Origin: Flectonema sp. DT1601
Lineage: Eukaryota; Euglenozoa; Diplonemea; Diplonemida; Diplonemidae
Direction: 5' to 3'
Length of the DNA stretch: 64,000 nucleotides
NCBI GenBank assembly: GCA_964019425.1
Contig: OZ025780.1
Span: 1,320,001 to 1,384,000 of the forward strand
In this document: positions 30,737 through 43,200 of the stretch, piece by piece
Position numbering within the stretch: the first letter of the stretch is position 1
Layout of the letters: each line of letters begins with the position of its first letter
Position numbers and translations under genes: made by a program
The notes under the pieces: generated by a model
The model's input: only the letters and a program-made list of their open reading frames with translations
Told to the model about the DNA's origin: nothing
Databases searched by the model: none

Positions 30737-31109
30737 ATGAGTGTACTGCTGTTGAAGTTGCTTTGTTTTTTCTTTTAGAAATAAAAAAAAAAAAAGAATG
30801 GTCTCCACCAAGATTGTTACAAAAGGAATGCCTTACTGACAATCACTTGCCACACTCTCTTTACTTATATCAATACCTTATCTTGGGTACCACGTGACAA
30901 TATAGTATACGAAAAAAAAAGGAAACCTGCTTTATGTCGCTCTCAATTACAGAAGACTCTAAAACCGAGTTGTCCCTACAAAAGATAGTTATTCCCAACT
31001 AATTAGGAAGGTTCACACAGAGATATAAAGATTTAACTTAGTGCAAAGCGAATAACAATAAATCAGAATTAGAAACAAAAAAAAAAAAAAAAAAAAAAAA
31101 ACGAATCCA
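30737..31109. other. Short intergenic gap
   Basis: Leader of the PDCD2 gene and an A run near 31077-31100. No gene. Confidence 0.45.
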
Positions 31110-32687
31110 TTAAACTAAAGCTGCCAGATGTGCGAACCGACTCATACATTTTGAGTGTTCGTTGTTGCTGCCAAGAGCATCCTTATGAGGTACACTGTGA
31201 GTGACACAAGAAGCGAGATCTGTTGGAGTGTGAAAGGAACTACTATGTATATAAACCATTGATTCAAAGTAATATAACGATGATAAGTTTACAGCCTGAG
31301 ATAACAACAGAGTGTGAACTGGAGCGTCACCCCACCTCTCATAAAAGAATCCACCAGTAGAATCGAGAATATCATACTGCTGTTGATATACAGGACTGCG
31401 AAACCAAGTTAAGGATCCAATTTCAAAATTTGACCAAAAATGACATCCCGTGTACCCTCCAGTAGAGTTCAATAGTAAATCACTCCAATCTGTAGTTTTA
31501 TTTATCTGAGTGGCTACCACATTATAAAGTGTTGGGATTGTTTCCATAAACTCCTCTTGTAGCATTGTGTATCCATATATCTTTCGTTGCTCTTTCATTA
31601 GTACAAACGGATCAAAATAAATATCACACAAGTATGAGACATCATCGTCTAGCCTCCAAAAATAATCATATTGTTTTAAGACTTGTTGATTGAAGAAAGG
31701 ACCGCTGAAGAATCTGCACATCTGTCTGTATGACAATGAATGCATGTGAGGGATATGATTATGTTTTTTTAATGTGACTTGACTGAGGTTAACTGATGAG
31801 GGTATTCTCCAATCTTTTGTTGGAATAATTGTAAAAGTCGCAGGACTTGATATCGATGATTCGATTGTAGAAATATATTCATTCGAAAAACTATCAGAAG
31901 GATCAAAGAACACTACATAAGGATATTCATATCGTTTATTAAAGGCATTTTCAAATCTTCTGAGTGTTCTAACGAATGAATGAATTCTCGTAGGGGTTGT
32001 TAAAGTAGTGATGACCCCCTTTGGTCGTTTTTTAGAATTTCTTGGACGAGGACCAAACCGTTCGAGTAATTCTCTATGTGTTGGATATTGGTAACCAGTT
32101 TTACAAACATCACTACAGCGATTGGTTGTTCTGTATGAACACGCCTTTGACAATATAGTGCCATCAGCACAGATGCAAACACCAGCTGTTTTATCATCAA
32201 TTGTTACTTGGCATTGGGTGATGGCATTCATGTCTGGGAATCCATATGGAGAACAGTGTGATGTCGGTATCCAAGAACATTCTCTCTTGTGATTATCAGC
32301 GTATTTAATAATATCAGAATGAAGTCTTGACTTGTCAGCATTATAAAATGATGATTCTACTTTTGAATAACTCGATGAGTTCAGTTTAATCCACAACACA
32401 TCCAACTCTTGTCGATATCTTTCTGTTTCCATTTGACGAGATTGGAACGCTTCTTCGATTGCTGCAGAATTTCGTATGGGAACCCCTCTATATTGGGAGT
32501 ACTTCGTTGAATTATTCTTTACCAAGGCTTGTCTAAAAACACCAGCAAACAGTAACAGCACAACGTTGACACACAAAAACACCACTCCAGGAACTTTCTT
32601 CACAGCCTTCAAAGCTAACTGGGAGAGTTTCCGACAACCATCAGATGCTTTCATTGTTAGTTGAGATAAAGTCTTTCTCTCTTTCAT
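31110..32687 (-). CDS. GT15 alpha-1,2-mannosyltransferase (KRE2/KTR/MNT1 family)
   Basis: 525 residues if it starts at the first ATG (32687, MKERKTLSQL), which gives a cytosolic tail of about 28 residues and one membrane segment (VPGVVFLCVNVVLLLFAGVF), the type II layout of Golgi KTR enzymes. The frame stays open to a GTG at 32783 and encodes a second hydrophobic stretch there, so a 5' exon is possible. The GT15 core is clear: ITTLTTPTRIHSFVRTLRRF, FFNQQVLKQYDYFWRLDDDV, LCDIYFDPF, CHFWSNFEIGSLTWFRSP and GGFFYERWGDAPVHT. The family transfers mannose from GDP-mannose in an alpha-1,2 linkage to N- and O-glycans. It is best known from fungi. Cysteines cluster in the stem (CSDVCKTGYQ). Acceptor-like CAGs end at 32803 and 32767. 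Confidence 0.9.
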   Translation of the reverse strand: MKERKTLSQLTMKASDGCRKLSQLALKAVKKVPGVVFLCVNVVLLLFAGVFRQALVKNNSTKYSQYRGVPIRNSAAIEEAFQSRQMETERYRQELDVLWIKLNSSSYSKVESSFYNADKSRLHSDIIKYADNHKRECSWIPTSHCSPYGFPDMNAITQCQVTIDDKTAGVCICADGTILSKACSYRTTNRCSDVCKTGYQYPTHRELLERFGPRPRNSKKRPKGVITTLTTPTRIHSFVRTLRRFENAFNKRYEYPYVVFFDPSDSFSNEYISTIESSISSPATFTIIPTKDWRIPSSVNLSQVTLKKHNHIPHMHSLSYRQMCRFFSGPFFNQQVLKQYDYFWRLDDDVSYLCDIYFDPFVLMKEQRKIYGYTMLQEEFMETIPTLYNVVATQINKTTDWSDLLLNSTGGYTGCHFWSNFEIGSLTWFRSPVYQQQYDILDSTGGFFYERWGDAPVHTLLLSQAVNLSSLYYFESMVYIHSSSFHTPTDLASCVTHSVPHKDALGSNNEHSKCMSRFAHLAALV

Positions 32688-33844
32688 GTATATTAGATAT
32701 CCAATAAAGACAAATACTCCTCCGCTACATCCAATTATGATACTGATAAGTGCGGCAGGTAGCCAGCTGTATAAGGAATCCACCTTTAATCATTAACAAC
32801 TACTGAAAGAGAGAGAGAAAGAGAGAATGTTAAGACAAGATAAATCACTCTTTTTATTTTTCGTATTATTTGTTGAGGGAATTGACTTTATAAAGAGAAA
32901 TAATATTTTATTTATTTGTGTCAGAAACTAAAAACACGATCTTGGACTCCTCTTGATAAGTTTCCCCGTTCTCTTTCAGAAGGGCGGATGTAAAGAAAAG
33001 AGGACTACAGGTTCGTATACCTCTCGCAAATGGCATTCACAGAATCATACCGAATAAAATAAAATTAAAGAATAACAACAAGAAAAAGAATTTAAAAAAA
33101 AAAAAAAAAAAGAAGTTTTGATGCTTGTATGAAAACAATAACGGGAACGATAACCTAAAGCAGTGCATCGACTGCCTGACAAGATTATCTCACAAACTAC
33201 GATAAAAAACTACTATAAATCTTAACAAAGACTAACATCAACAAGCGATCAGCCAGCCATGGCACACGAAGCGAGACTAAAGGATCGTCTCTTATGCTAC
33301 TTTGATTGCCTAAATCTTGAAAAATAAAGACCTATGGTCTCAGTTTTTTTATCAGAACATACGCCTTAGCCTATGCAAATGTATAACAAAAAAAAAAAGA
33401 AATCAACACAGATACTGTACTTGGAAATATTATTACGCGGAAAAAAAAATCTGTGCTGAATTTCCAAAATCCAGAAATTCCGAGCTAATATTTTCCCTCG
33501 CTAATTATTTCCAGTACAGAGGATGAGTGCGGATGCTTTTTTTTTCCTTTTTTTTTTTTTTCCCCTCACGCACAAAGATTGAGTCTAAGTGTAAATTCTC
33601 TCACAGATATGTTCTCATAATTCGTTGAATGATTTATGAAGTTCATACAAACGTTAAAAAGAACAAATTTCTGACTAAGAGCTACAAAAAAAAACAAAAA
33701 TCAAAAAATGTCTACACGCACGCAGTCAAGATATATTCATTTCAAGATCGATTCTTGTTGTGGTGTTCTCAGTGAAAATTAGGATTGCCTCAATAATTTT
33801 GCAAAATGAGACTTTAATCCCACATTTATAAATTAAAAAAAAGG

Positions 33845-33876
<32 letters not shown>

Positions 33877-34442
33877 CAGCAACACGCACTCGTATCCGTG
33901 GAGTGTTTAGCTTGCTTGGTAGATCGGTTTTTTTTTTTTTTTTTTTTTTTTTTTTCTTTCTGTTCGGGAACGATGAACGCTTAAATACAACAAAAAAAAA
34001 AAAAAAAAAAAAAAAATCAAGATTAATAAACATAACATCAAATACAGAAGGTCGGATTGAGTCATAGAAAACATCGCATCGAAAAGTAAATGGGAAAGAT
34101 AGTAATCCTCCACTGAGATAGATTATCCCCATTGACAGTATAATGAGGAAAAAAACGTAAACTGAGATTCAAAAAAAGAGCAGTGAATCAAAAAAATAAA
34201 CTGTATGATAAAAAAAAGGGAAAAGGTGCAATACCCAATTGTCTTTTTTTTTTTTTCCGTTAAAAAAATATTACAACTACGGCATGTAGCTGCATGTTGA
34301 AACAGAAAAGGGAAAAAAAAAAAAAAAAAAACAAGAGAGGACAAACCAACATCTCCAAAATAATAAATTATTTTTTTTTATATATAAAAGCATCAACAAT
34401 CCAACAAATTAAAAAAAGCACTCACTCAATTGTGTCATCATC
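32688..34442. other. Intergenic gap of 1.75 kb with very long homopolymers
   Basis: A and T runs of 25 or more bases at about 33846-33875, 33930-33955 and 33991-34016. The 5' part may include leader or a missed first exon of the mannosyltransferase. No other gene recognised. Confidence 0.5.
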
Positions 34443-35918
34443 TTAAGGTGCCCACAAATTACTTCGAGGAATTATTCTCCGACTGCGAGATGGCTTATCA
34501 GTTTGCTGAGAACTGCTGGACGGTGTACCTTCTCTCTCAGCGAGACTACTTGAAAGCCATTTTTGCATCTGCCGAGAAAATTGCGAAGATGGCACCTTAT
34601 CAGGGGGTGAACTAGGAGGAGTAATACTCAGCGGAACCGATGTCGGCATGCTCGACGCAGTCGTTGGCGGCGTTGGCTCTGCTTTTGCCCGTCGACGGCG
34701 TTTTTTCTTTCCTTCCATTAAAGAATTCATCGATTTTCTAACTTTCTTTTCTTCTGAAGGCTTCTTAGGTTCCAAATATGATTTATTAGGAGGCCACACT
34801 AAAGGAACCTTACGTCCCAGTGTTCTACTAATATGCGCATTTTTTAAGTGCCGAGCTAGAATAGTAGCGTCATTCATGTCAATGGAATACGACATATCGG
34901 CAAGCTTGGTTGAAGTATCAGCATTTCTGCCCTGTACATAATTATTACAAAGTGCGTACGGATTAGATACGTTTAACTCTCTTCGAACGACAGTCAACGG
35001 GGATCCTCTGGTTGGTATGTCTGGTTTTCTCTTTTTTCTTTGTACTTTGGTATCTTTTCTAGGAGATCCCCAGACACATGATTTTGTCGGTTTCTTAATT
35101 AGCGTATTGTACTGTCTCTTGTGAAACATTTTTTTGATAGCGATCTTGTCGAGTGCACTTGTGAGTTTTTCATTTGGTGTAGTTGCCATGTTAACATCAG
35201 ACTTAACAAGAATAGATGCAGCTCTTACAGCAGTTATAAATTCAGATCTCTTGCTGTGAGTTGATTGTCCCAACCAGGTAGCTTCTGGAGTAGCTGCAGA
35301 GCATTCCGAAGACCCAACAGAGTCTTCCTCACTACATGTAAATTCTACCAGGTCATCTATAACAGGAACAGCTGGGTTTGATGAGTACTTCGGACTTCCA
35401 CAGGACACTAACGACGTATCATTGGCATCCAGTGGTGTTAACCTCCCGCTGATAAAGTGCGAAGGTGTTCGACTTATTGCCCTCTGAAATCTACCACTTG
35501 GTATCGGTGAAGTAAAAGAACCTAAATAATGTTTACTCTTAGAAGGATTTAATAGTCCAAATGAAGCACATATAGATGATATATCTTCAGAGGTGTGTAT
35601 ATTTGCAATTATTTCGTCTTCAGTAAGGTCATTGCATTGTCCAGTAGACCTCTTAAGTATTCCCTTTACAGAGCGAGCGACTTCAATAAATGCTGTTAAG
35701 TTCAATTCCCCTCCAGTGTATCCAACGTTCTCAAAAACTTCCCTAACTTCATCAGAGTTCATGTCAGTGAACGTGCAGCTGAATTTTGATAGGGCGTCTT
35801 GTACTTCCCAAATATTTTTTATACCTCCCAATTCCTCGTATATCTCTGCGCATCGAAGGACATCGTACTCATCAGTAGAAAAGGTCTGAGTAGATGGTTT
35901 TTCAACTGGTGATTCCAT
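34443..35918 (-). CDS. Unknown basic, largely disordered protein with an EF-hand-like N-terminus
   Basis: 491 residues. Residues about 20-95 are helical and end in a degenerate EF-hand-like pair (FTDMNSDEVREVFENVGYTG then ELNLTAFIEVA), without a full calcium-binding loop. The remainder is low complexity: many SP/TP sites (ISRTPSHF, RLTPLD), a strongly basic cluster (EGKKKRRRRAKAEP) and a Pro/Ser-rich tail. This points to a regulated nuclear or cytoskeletal protein, but no family is recognised. The ATG is only 9 bases after an acceptor-like GCAACAG ending at 35927. Confidence 0.7.
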   Translation of the reverse strand: MESPVEKPSTQTFSTDEYDVLRCAEIYEELGGIKNIWEVQDALSKFSCTFTDMNSDEVREVFENVGYTGGELNLTAFIEVARSVKGILKRSTGQCNDLTEDEIIANIHTSEDISSICASFGLLNPSKSKHYLGSFTSPIPSGRFQRAISRTPSHFISGRLTPLDANDTSLVSCGSPKYSSNPAVPVIDDLVEFTCSEEDSVGSSECSAATPEATWLGQSTHSKRSEFITAVRAASILVKSDVNMATTPNEKLTSALDKIAIKKMFHKRQYNTLIKKPTKSCVWGSPRKDTKVQRKKRKPDIPTRGSPLTVVRRELNVSNPYALCNNYVQGRNADTSTKLADMSYSIDMNDATILARHLKNAHISRTLGRKVPLVWPPNKSYLEPKKPSEEKKVRKSMNSLMEGKKKRRRRAKAEPTPPTTASSMPTSVPLSITPPSSPPDKVPSSQFSRQMQKWLSSSLAEREGTPSSSSQQTDKPSRSRRIIPRSNLWAP

Positions 35919-37222
35919 TCAATTACCTGTTGCAATAAATATAGATTAAATACATAATCACAGCAAACAAGACTTTCCCGAATAATTCTTTCGGATAAAA
36001 TAGTGTAAATATCATTGAGATGCGTGTTTGAGAGGTGCTTTTTTTTGTTTTTTTTTTTGTTTTTTCCCGTTCTTTATATAATACGTATGTTGGATGTGTT
36101 TCCATCATTTTTTTTTTTTTTTTTTCCCCGCTTCAATACAAATCACATTACACTGTACAACATAAAGCAGGAGGGCAATAAGATTTCCGCTGTCAGCCTG
36201 AAAAGACAAAAGCAGAAAATACTCAAATAGTAGTGCAACATGCGCCATTCTTCAGAGAACAAGGAGAAAGAGAACTTCCAAAAAAGCACCTTTCTTTGCA
36301 CAACCGTAAATAGACTAAAATTAAAATCGATTGAGGAACGTTTAAAAAAAAAAAAAAAAAAAAAAAAGTAAATCTTACAATGTAGCATCTACTTGCTAAG
36401 AAGAGATGTTTGACTATATTTATGAAGAAATAAATATCTGTAATGTACCACAGTTAACTAAAATAAAACGTTATCGATAATAAAGTGACTACATGTTGGG
36501 TGTAAGAAAGTGTAAGTGGTACATAATTTACGAGGCAGTATCAAGGTTTTGTCACGATGCAGTCTTTACCAACGTCAGCTGCACATCGACAATGAGAACG
36601 ATGATGGTCTTTTCCTTAATCTGTCATATTATCTTTACTTGTGTGTGAAAGAAACTTTGTGATTAAGTAATCGAAAAAAGAAGAGAAAGAAAGAAGAAAA
36701 AAAAGACGAATCCTGTTCACAAACACAATGATAAATACAGATGTTTGTTTTTTTTTTCCTTCCGCAGAGACGACACAACAAACAAGACAATGATGAGTAT
36801 GCAACTTGATAAAGAGCACAGCTTCCTTTTTGTCTAGGGAGAGGCAAATAGTTTTTTTTTTTTTTCTTTATTCCCAACATTCTTCAGATAAGCAAAAAAA
36901 AAAAAAAAAAAAGAACAAATACGGGGATACAATAGGGAGACGATGGTGGGCTTCAATTTCCCACAAACGAAGCTTGATATGTAGTAAATCAAGCACAAAA
37001 AAAAAAAGAAAAAGACGCAACTGTCGACTACATGTCGTGATTTTGAGTGCCACAATTCAAATACTCAAAGGAGAATGGAATGGTAAAAATCCAAACGAGA
37101 ACCGTCACCGCAACGAAGAGTGAAATGGTTTTTTTTTTTTTTTTGTAAAGAAATAGTCATCATGACGAAATCCTCCTGATTAATGTTATGAAATCAGATT
37201 AAAGAAAATGAGGAGAGAAAAC
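35919..37222. other. Intergenic gap of 1.3 kb
   Basis: Many T/A runs (near 36108-36126, 36343-36367, 36853-36865, 36893-36912). No gene recognised. Confidence 0.5.
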
Positions 37223-40200
37223 TCATTTGAGTGGAGGGGAAGATGTACCATACTGAGAATATGGATATGGATTTTGTGACGTCGATGGAAAGAAGTTACT
37301 TGAAACTGGTACTCCCTGACCTCGCATACCCCACATTGCATCACGTGTTGGATCATCTTCAGTCCCAGCGAAAGAAGCTTCATTAACTGATGAAGCGTAA
37401 TCATGTTCAACTTCATCAACAGAGTTATTACCTGGCTGATATGTATGAACATGTCTCTGTTGAACTCCTGACTGTAAAGGTACCCCTGCTGGTACACTAC
37501 CACTAATTGATCTCGGTATAGAACCTGGATATTGACCAGGAATAACAACTTGCTGTTGGTAATGAACAGGCTGTTGATATTGCTGCTGACCAGCAGCTAT
37601 ATTATTCCGTGAGACTCCAACATCCGTATACTCTCTGTTATTACGTGAAGGAGGGATGTCTGCTACTGTTGACGACTCGTTATCTGTAACAAACTCACCT
37701 GACGATATAGACTCGAGGTCTATAGCTCCAGTAGAGTCCTCGTTGTATGTGATTTCTTCTAACTTCATATTCATATCTGAAACAATGTATCCCAGCACGT
37801 CAGATAATTTATTATAACATGATGTACTCTTAACTCCATTTCCAAGAACCAGATCACTCCCAACAGGAAGTAGAATGTGGTCTGACATACTCCAAAGTTC
37901 ATCACCGACTACTACGTCGATGGCTGATGGTTCACTTGCTGATAGCTGTCGTTGATATGATGGTTGTTATTAGTTACTTCTCATAATCTGGTCTTTAAGA
38001 GAAAAGAAATAACATACATTATGCATAACAGCTGTCCCCTGCGACAACGACACAAACTGCAAAGAAAATGCCGACAAAGCTCCCACAGACGGAAGAATAA
38101 AACGAATGTCACCTCCAGTCGTAGTAATTTTTAAACCAGCCATGGAATCTTTGCATTTTTGCCTAACAGTTGTCACCTTATTCTGAGGAATAGCAGTGTT
38201 TAAGTACACATAATCAGCGTCTAGAATAAGACGATACCTCCCTCCCTTATTATCCTGAACGAGTACATCATCACTGTGATTGTATTTGTTATTATTTTGT
38301 ACCAAAATGGGTTATTGTTGTGATGAAATTTACATACCATCTACGACATGCATATTGAGCTACTGGGATTCTATCGGTGCCTGGACTGCTGTATACATAA
38401 CCAAGAGTACGAAGGGTAGTGTAACCACGATGCTGAGCATCTATCTGTCTATTTTGACCGACCACTAACATATGATCAGATAAAGAAGAACTATACATTG
38501 AGAATACAGGAAGGGTTCCATGAACTGGTTTCTTCATAAGCATTCCAATGTGAAGATCCTTTAGAAGAGAGTAACCACATTTAACGGCATCGTATTCCTC
38601 TGGTGACTTTGAAACTACAATAAAATGATCTCTTGGAGTGCATTTAAAATAAACTTTTAATTGCAGCTGTTCGATAGCTGTGACGGATGCTTCTGTTACT
38701 TTCAAACGCTGAAGGAACTTATTACTGACGGCGTTAGCAGCGAATTGCTTTGCGATGAAGTCGGTGTCGGGACCGAGATTGACGAATCTCATATTTATAA
38801 TAACAGAACCTTCTGTTACTGAATCAATGACGATATTGTTTTCATTACAACCAGCAGCTTCAGCGATGATTGCTCTGATGTTGTTTGAGTAGGTTGATTC
38901 GTATTCTGACATCTTCATATCAAACCTGAGAACTATTGGATCAGATTTAGCGATTACAGCTACCTCACCAACTTCATCAGCAAGACTACCTTCTGAATAG
39001 GCAGTGTCTCGTTCCATTTCTTGGTTTTGTTGTTGTTCATGTTCCTCGTCAATTGAATGCCCTTCTTCCATATTGTCGTCAACTGATCCGTTCTTACGTT
39101 CACTCGCATGCATTGGAATCACAACATCAAACATTCCTCTTGTAATCCACGACTCTAGTGGACCTCTGAATTTAGCTTCGTTTGCGATGCTCCATTTCTT
39201 TTGCATGGCTGTTAGCTTCTTTTCATCGTATTTTGATGTGCAATAAGTATTGAAGGTTGGATACCTTTCCAACAAGAACACAAATTGCTGTGACAATAAG
39301 TAGTCAGGTGTCGGTCTCTCATTCGTGATGTGTGAGTCCATATTGTCTGGATCGAGTGGTTTTTGTTTAGAATACTTGTCTTGAAGATCTCCTCTATCAA
39401 TCGATTCACCATCGTCTGGGAAATATTGTTTTCGTGGTGAGATATCTTCGTGGTCGGGTTCACGTGTTTTTTTATCACCTTCTTCATCTTCTTCTTCTTC
39501 GTCTACATCTCTCTTTTTCCATAATATAAAGTACCACAGAATAGCACCACATGTTAATCCTCCGACAACTCCAAGTACAATTCCAACAATTACTCCCGTT
39601 GACATCCCTGAACTGGATTCAGAAGTTGTTGTTGGTGATTGAGTCGGAGTTACGGTTTGCTGAATGAAGATTTCAACCTGAATAATACCCCACTTCGATA
39701 TAAAAGCATCATCTTGTTTTATAACATCAGTTACAAACAGTACAAGACTATTAATATCGATTGTTGTTTCTTTTGAAAGAGGAACCAAAATAGCAACCGT
39801 TGCGACAACTGATCCAGCTACGAGTTGTGAAATAATCAACTGATCCCTAGTAAGAGTTAAGTTATTATTTTTAACTGAAGTTGTCTTTGAAAAGATTTCA
39901 TCAAGTAACGCTATTTGACGACTTTGGTCCCAAGAATCAACCGATCCGTTCATGTACAACTTAAATAGTCCTTGAGTTGCTGATGCACATTCACCTTGAA
40001 CATAATTATCACACTTTATAGTCTCACATACAGAACAAGATCCGTCTACTGATGTTGTTGTTGAACAATAAGCACATGGTTGACACCATTCCTTCAACTG
40101 AGAATCACAAGAACTAGTATTGCATACGTTGCTACAAAAGCTTTCAAGTGTGCAATCAGAATGACCTTTACTACATTGAGAACCGAGTGGTACTTCAGAT

Positions 40201-43200
40201 TGAAGTAACCATTTTATTATTGAGTAGGTTTGTTTGACGCTATTTAAACCACCGTTTCCAAATGATGTTAAAACGAAGTTAGCAACCCAGTCAGTGTAGT
40301 TTTGTCCGTTTGGTGTTTCAATTCTAATCACTGACAGGACTTGACTGTTATCAGTAGATGGACGTACTGCTTCAACTCTAATGAAGGATTTAATAAAAGT
40401 CCTTGAAAATTCCGATGACTGAAAAACATATTCAGAAATAGCCTCTGCCAACCCACTCGAAGAAAATTGCGAAGCCGCAATTTGATGAGTCAACTGTATA
40501 TCTGTTAAGGTATTTTTAACAGTGCTAGTGACTGTTTGAAACTGCCATTTGTTCTTTAACGAGTCTTGATTAGCAGCTGCTACTACGGAGTTTGCAACTG
40601 TATTTAAGTCTGGGAGCTTTGATGATTTAGGGACTAATACTTTAATAGTAACTTTAACAGAACTCGCAACAATGCTAGATATGATAAGTTGTGAACGTAG
40701 AATCGTAGAACCCGATGTAGTCATCGATGCATGGATGTCATCTAGTAATGAATTCTTCTTTGAAGGAGTCCAATCATCAACAACACCAGCCATGACAATG
40801 TCAACGGTCGCGCTCTGTTCTGACGCGCATTCTCCGTTAACTAACTCTGCGCATCCAGTAGTATCAGCGCATCTTAGACAAAGATTATCGACAGAATCAG
40901 TTTCTGTACAATTATCACAAGGCTCACACCAATTATTATATGAGACGCGGTCTTCACAATTGTCTGAAAATTTACAAGAATCCGAACAATAATACTGAGC
41001 TGGACACGACGCATGAATATTACTCGGACACTCCTCACCAGCACTGTCACTAGAGATTAGCAAGTATGACGACACACTAAAAGAATCAAGAAAGTCACTA
41101 ATACTGTCATTGAATCGGCTGTCTGATGAAGTGATTTCTGTAAGTGGAACAGAGTAGATAACATGATTAAAGAATCTGATATAAATAGAGATAACTTCTT
41201 TATGGATTGAAAGTTGAGTTGTTGTTGATCCGAATCGAAGGACAGTTGCAACTGTTGAGTCAGTTTGAGTGATAGAAATAAACCTAATCCAAGCAGTGTC
41301 ATTTAATAGAACATTTGAAGAGAGTTCATCATCACCACTATTGAGATACGATCTAGTAAGACTAACTAACTCAGTGGCTAGATTTGATCTTCTTGATGGA
41401 GGCCATGCCACCAAGCCATCCGTATGCTCTAATTTCATGTCTCTGTACTTATATTCCGTCGCAATCATATTTATCGTTTTTAAGTTGTGTACGTCTGCCA
41501 ATATAGTCACCGCAGCCCCACCAGATGATAAAAACATTTTCAAATCATCAGTTCGATTCCCTGCCAATTCACTCATCGATTTAGGAAATAATATAATTAA
41601 TTCAAATCCTATCATTCCGTTATTATCGAGAGAGGAACTTCTTATTAATTGAAATTGATCAACTGTGAAGAATTGTTCACGTGGCCAATTAGAATCCACC
41701 AAGTCAATAATATCTCTGAGGAGGTCACTCGATCTGTTTTTTTTATTATTTGTAGTGAATGAGATACATAAAGAAGTCTATTGCATTACCAATTAAAAAT
41801 ACAAATCTGGTGGTTAGTTGTTAAAATAAAATAATAACATACTCATTAATAATGTCTAAAGAAGAAGTCAGTGGGATCGATCCCCTATTGCTAGATGGAC
41901 ACTCCCCTCGAATATACGTCGCTTCGGTACATCCGTCAAAACAGCGAGCCTCACAACTTACATTTGATGGGGTCGCAATACCAGAATTACAGTAAGAGCA
42001 ATCTTCACAAACCTGTATTGGATTATCTGAGTTAAATCTATCATAAGCACCTAGCTCTGCAGCAACACAAAGTTCTGGAGGATGTAAACCAAGACATTGT
42101 AGGGAACAAAATTGATCAGACGAACAATCATTTTCCGAGTTACACAAGAAATCAGGATTCAATAACGGCATAATAACAACATCACTAATTCCGTATGTCT
42201 TCGTAATATCGCTATTCGAGTCTGATAACTCCGCGAACAGGATTTCCAACAAAAGTGATGACGTTTTAATACCCGGTAACCTAAGCAATAATACTAATGA
42301 AGAGATCCCCTGCTGTTCAAATGCACGAACAGATAACCAATTAGAATCAACTGGGAAGATTTCAAAAGGATTTGATCCAATAGTTTTGAGTAGTCGTTGT
42401 TGACCAGATTCAGTGCTCGTTTCATTGCCTAAGACTCCAACTACATCTGAAATAAATAAATTTATTTTATTTAATACCCACAAAGAATATGACAACCGTG
42501 ACTTCATGAACAACTCACCAGCACCGATCTGCATATCCGATAACAGTTTGCCGTTTATTGAATGAATTTGCCATTTGTAACCAATCTCACTGCGTAAGAT
42601 GAAATCTTCAATCGTTTGTACCAAAGAAGCAAGTAGCGAGCTATCATGGACTCCGTTATCAGGAAGTGGTATCATTATGCTGAATGATAAGATAGAGTTT
42701 GGTGTTGTTCTATTAGAGTCAAGTTGAGCCATACCAATATCAAAAAATTGATTAGCAGAAATGACTGTGCCGTTAATCAAATCAACCATGAAATCAGACA
42801 CAGAAACTTCTGCTTCTTTCCATCGGTCTTCCCCAGGCCATGCTAGAATTTCTATCTCTTCATGAGTTGGTGAAGCACAATTAGAACCGACGTAGACTCC
42901 GCAATTCATATTCAAACAGATATTACACGATGATGAAATTGAGTTTTCGTTAGAACACTTGTCGCAGCTGTTGCAGATACTACCCTGTTGTGTATTGGAA
43001 CAGAACATTGAAATCCCACAGAAGTTGTGATTATTACAACTAGAACCTACTAATATTAATGGTAAAAGCTCAACATTAGTAACCTGAAATTGATCAGTGA
43101 AATCAGACGAGGATGCGATCCAGTCTGTAATCAGTTGAGAAACATTATTTGAAAGGACGTCATCGGTAGCCGACAATCTTATAATCAGACTTGTTGTGTT

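Noticed and set aside
33005-33030. GGTTCGTATACC, similar to a tRNA B box
   Set aside because: No matching T-stem, A box or acceptor stem around it.
36530-36600. GGCAGTATCAAGG, similar to the U4 snRNA 5' stem region
   Set aside because: No U6-pairing region or Sm site nearby; similarity is limited to about ten bases.
42447-42518. GTGAG...TTTCAG stretch of 72 bases inside the giant gene that looks like an intron
   Set aside because: Its translation (SLWVLNKINLFISDVVGVL) aligns with the W..SRQ helix found at the same place in other units, and its donor is not GTATG. Probably exon, though RNA is needed to be sure.
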